In this document: positions 61,621 through 64,000 of the stretch, in pieces
Numbering within the stretch: position 1 is the stretch's first letter
Layout: the number at the start of each line of letters is the position of its first letter
Assembly (NCBI RefSeq): GCF_033547095.1
Contig: NZ_CP137852.1
Location: 3,465,501-3,529,500, forward strand
Length of the DNA: 64,000 nucleotides
From: Sediminicoccus rosea
Lineage (GTDB): Bacteria; Pseudomonadota; Alphaproteobacteria; Acetobacterales; Acetobacteraceae
Direction: 5' to 3'
Position numbers and translations under genes: made by a program
Notes under the pieces: generated by a model
The model's database searches: none
The model's input: only the letters and a program-made list of their open reading frames with translations
What the model was told of the DNA's origin: nothing

Positions 61621-63123
61621 TCAGCTCCCGCTATCCTGCACCACTGCCGGCCGCCGACGGAACACCAGTCCACTCAGGAGCACAAGCAGCGCCACGACTA
61701 GGAACCCAAGCGCGATAGGGTGGTTCACGATCTCCGTGAGGTCGCCGTCGGCGATCAGCAACGCCTGGCGCAGCGAGCGTTCCAGGGTCGGGCCCAGCAC
61801 ATAGGCCAGCACCAGCGGCCCGAGGTCGAAGCCCCCGCGGCGTAACACAAAGCCGAGGATGCCGAAGATCACCGCCAGCAGCACGTCGAAGCCATTGAGT
61901 CCGGTGCTCCAGGTGCCAATGACGCAAACCAGCAGAATTGCCGTCGCCATGAAGCGACGCGGCACTTCCAGCGCGCGGACGAAAAGCCCCACGAAGGGCA
62001 GGTTCAGGATCAGCAGGACCACATTGCCCATGTACATGGAGGCGATGACACCCCAGTAGAGCTCCGGCTGGCGTTCCATGATCATCGGCCCGGGCTGCAC
62101 CCCATGTACCAGCAGCGCGCCCAGCAGCAGCGCGGTGACGGCATTGGCCGGGATGCCGAGTGTCAGCAGTGGAATGAAGGCGCCGGCCGTGCCGCTGTTG
62201 TTCGCACTCTCCGGCCCCGCAACACCCTCGATGGCGCCCTTGCCGAACTGCTCCGGATTCTTCGAAAGGCGCTTTTCGATGCCGTAGGAGAGGAAGGAGG
62301 CGAGCACGGCGCCGCCGCCCGGCAGCAGGCCGATCAGGAAGCCCAGCACCGAGCCGCGCGCGATGGGCATGGCGCTGCGCCGCCATTCCTCGCGATTGGG
62401 CATGAAGCCGAGCAGGGTGGAAGGCGGGCGCAGGATCTCGGCGCGCTTCTCTTTGCCGAGCGCCAGGAAGAGCAACTCCGAAAGGCCGAACAGGCCAAGC
62501 GCCAGCGGTGCGATGTTGATGCCGTCCACCAGGGCGGGCACACCGAAGGTGAACCGCGGCGCGCCGTTGATGGGATCAAGGCCGACGAGACCGAGGAACA
62601 GCCCGAACAGCGCCATGAGCGCCGCCTTGGCAACGCCCGAGGCGGCAAAGAAGGCAATGAGCGAGAGGCCCGCCAGCATCAGCGCGGCGTATTCCCAGGG
62701 GCCGAAGGCGATCACCAACTCGGCCAGCGGCGGCGACAGCAGCATCACGCCCAGGATGCCGAAAGTGCCCGCGATGAAGCTGCCGATGGCGGCGATGCCG
62801 AGCGCCGCGCCGGCCCGGCCATTGCGCGCCATGGCATGCCCATCGAGGCAGGTAACGACCGAAGACGCCTCGCCCGGAATTCGCATCAGCACCGAGGTGA
62901 TGGTCCCGCCATAGGCGACGCCATAGTAGATACCTGCCAGTAGGATGATGGCACCCGTTGGATCGAGCTTCAGGCTGATCGGCAGCAGCAGTGCAATGGT
63001 GGTCGCGGGGCCGAGGCCCGGCAGCACGCCCACCAGCGTGCCTAGCACGGCCCCCAGCACGCAGAGCCCCATATTCTGCGCGGTGAGCAGCACGCCGAAG
63101 CCCTGAATCAGCCCGTCCATCAT
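61621..63123 (-). CDS. tctA: TTT large permease subunit TctA
   Basis: 500 residues, about 12 hydrophobic segments. Conserved repeats [21 protein letters not shown] (about 29-49) and [22 protein letters not shown] in the second half, plus [23 protein letters not shown] and [18 protein letters not shown] are hallmarks of TctA. It forms the membrane channel that imports the carboxylate delivered by TctC, driven by an ion gradient. Start at 63123 or 63120 (two Met in a row). Nine C residues in a row (61612-61620) separate its end from the convergent GntR gene. Confidence 0.94.
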   Translation of the reverse strand: MMDGLIQGFGVLLTAQNMGLCVLGAVLGTLVGVLPGLGPATTIALLLPISLKLDPTGAIILLAGIYYGVAYGGTITSVLMRIPGEASSVVTCLDGHAMARNGRAGAALGIAAIGSFIAGTFGILGVMLLSPPLAELVIAFGPWEYAALMLAGLSLIAFFAASGVAKAALMALFGLFLGLVGLDPINGAPRFTFGVPALVDGINIAPLALGLFGLSELLFLALGKEKRAEILRPPSTLLGFMPNREEWRRSAMPIARGSVLGFLIGLLPGGGAVLASFLSYGIEKRLSKNPEQFGKGAIEGVAGPESANNSGTAGAFIPLLTLGIPANAVTALLLGALLVHGVQPGPMIMERQPELYWGVIASMYMGNVVLLILNLPFVGLFVRALEVPRRFMATAILLVCVIGTWSTGLNGFDVLLAVIFGILGFVLRRGGFDLGPLVLAYVLGPTLERSLRQALLIADGDLTEIVNHPIALGFLVVALLVLLSGLVFRRRPAVVQDSGS

Positions 63124-63136
63124 CGCGCGCGTGCCC

Positions 63137-63619
63137 TCAGCCCAGTCGAAGCACGCCGAGCGGGGCGAGCATCCGCTCCGCCGGCCCGGGAGGGAACGGC
63201 ACGCCGAGTGCGGTGCCGAAGAGCAGTGTAACGGCACCCACCAAAATGACCGCCCAGAACATGGCGGCGGGCCAGGCCACACCCTCCGCCACACGCATCA
63301 CGAGGAGCGTCGCGAGGCCGCCCGAGACGATAAAGCCCAGATGCGGAAGCGCCAGCGCCACGCCCAGCATGGCTCCGCCATAGCCGAGGAAGCCACGAGA
63401 CCGCAGCGGGGATTCCGCCCCGCCCTCGGGCTCGCCATGCCCGGGTGCCACGAGCACGCCGAGTGCTGCCACTGCGATTAGCACCACGAGGATCTGCGGC
63501 ACCAGCCCCGGCCCAGGCCCGTCAAAGGCGGACCAGGCTGGCAAGCGCGCGGCCTCCCATCCCGCCAGGCCGCAGAAGACCAGTGCCGCGATGGCAACGG
63601 CGCGCGCGGTCCAGTTCAT
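63137..63619 (-). CDS. tctB: TTT small permease subunit TctB
   Basis: 160 residues with four hydrophobic segments (about 6-22, 41-58, 78-110, 116-138) and the FDGPGPGLVPQILVVLIAVAAL segment that is typical of TctB (usually GPGFFP). It is a membrane partner of TctA. The start overlaps the tctC stop by one base (TGATG), and 13 bases separate it from tctA. Confidence 0.9.
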   Translation of the reverse strand: MNWTARAVAIAALVFCGLAGWEAARLPAWSAFDGPGPGLVPQILVVLIAVAALGVLVAPGHGEPEGGAESPLRSRGFLGYGGAMLGVALALPHLGFIVSGGLATLLVMRVAEGVAWPAAMFWAVILVGAVTLLFGTALGVPFPPGPAERMLAPLGVLRLG

Positions 63620-64000
63620 CAGCGGCGGGCCAGGCCGGCCTCCCGCAATTGCTCGCCGAAGCGCGTGAAGCCGGCGCGGATTGCCTGTTCGAAGGCGGAT
63701 GCCTCAAGCACTTCAGGCACCATACCGAAGCGTGTGAGCGTCGCTTCCACGGCGGGAGCGCGGGCGGCGCGTAGGAAGGCGTCCGAGAGGGTGGCGATCC
63801 GATCGGGCGGCGTCGCGCGCGGGGCGACAAACCCCAGCAGGCTCTCGATCGTCACGTCGAAGCCCGACTCGCGCAGCGTCTGCACCTGCGGGAATTCCTT
63901 CCAGCGACCGGGCGAGGAGGAGGCCAGCAGCCGCATCCGGCCGGACTGGATGGCGGGCAGCATCTCGGGCGGGGTTTGCGAGGTGCATTCCACATGCCCG
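63619..64000 (-). CDS. tctC: TTT substrate-binding protein TctC, 5' end outside window
   Basis: The C-terminal 126 or so residues of a Bug-family receptor; the start lies beyond the right edge. Visible: PEMLPAIQSGRMRLLASSSPGR, FPQVQTLRESGFDVTIESLLGFVAPRATPPDRIATLSDAF and the helical end GFTRFGEQLREAGLARR. With tctB and tctA it makes the only complete TTT system in the window, and so is a candidate permease for the orphan receptors at 18.5, 29.6 and 40.7 kb. Confidence 0.9.
   Translation of the reverse strand, partial: GHVECTSQTPPEMLPAIQSGRMRLLASSSPGRWKEFPQVQTLRESGFDVTIESLLGFVAPRATPPDRIATLSDAFLRAARAPAVEATLTRFGMVPEVLEASAFEQAIRAGFTRFGEQLREAGLARR

Overview
This window looks like a chromosome segment of a high-GC alphaproteobacterium, most likely an Acetobacteraceae/Roseomonas-type organism. 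Three things suggest this. Stop-start overlaps of the ATGA type are very common. Four substrate-binding proteins of the tripartite tricarboxylate transporter (TTT, 'Bug') family are scattered through the window. A LexA gene sits behind a perfect alphaproteobacterial SOS box (GAAC-N7-GAAC). No rRNA, tRNA or CRISPR array was found. The taxonomic statement is inference from style and gene families, not from a marker gene.

Layout. 1-12.04 kb is a copper/heavy-metal island on the minus strand: secreted Met/His-rich proteins (DUF305, DUF411), a small HMA metal chaperone, an OmpR-type two-component system, a complete CusCBA-like RND efflux system and a Tat-type multicopper oxidase. All three transcription-unit heads carry the same TGACA-N5-TGTC(A/G) operator, two with an identical 15-base element at identical spacing, so the island reads as one regulon probably controlled by its own response regulator. 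12.09-17.38 kb is a segment bounded by a 25-bp perfect direct repeat. It has a truncated tyrosine recombinase next to the left repeat, then a LysR regulator, a TauD-like dioxygenase and a GMC oxidoreductase: a probable decayed integrated element. 17.6-18.5 kb holds IS630 and IS3 transposase remnants.

18.5-32.2 kb is catabolic. An IclR-controlled minus-strand operon encodes a DUF1537 four-carbon acid sugar kinase, a PdxA2-like dehydrogenase, an iron alcohol dehydrogenase, an exo-sialidase-like protein, a DapA-family lyase and a TTT binding protein, with a divergent SDR. A LacI regulator diverges from an operon of flavin-dependent monooxygenase, TTT binding protein, AtuA-like protein and DUF4387 protein. 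lexA stands alone at 32.9 kb between two gene-poor stretches.

34.5-40.6 kb is a sensory module: a TRAP-type (DctP) binding protein without a permease, a hybrid histidine kinase whose C-terminal HPt-like domain has Arg where the phospho-His should be, an OmpR-family regulator whose phospho-acceptor Asp is Glu, and a lone periplasmic GH8 cellulase (BcsZ-like). Both promoters carry TTAA half-sites at 11-bp period. 40.7-47.4 kb is a hydantoinase/oxoprolinase operon (hyuB-hyuA, an isochorismatase-fold protein lacking the nucleophilic Cys, a flavoprotein) with a divergent TTT binding protein.

47.5-58.5 kb is a complete non-flagellar-looking chemosensory operon (minus strand): a soluble receptor with two MCP signalling hairpins, a triple-CheW protein, CheB, a HEAT-repeat protein, CheR, CheY, CheA, a STAS protein, a second CheY, a membrane MCP-like protein carrying a CheZ-like D-x-x-x-Q motif, and a PilZ protein. 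59.2-64 kb has a ThDP-dependent enzyme, a GntR regulator and a convergent TctA-TctB-TctC transporter, the last cut by the right edge of the window.
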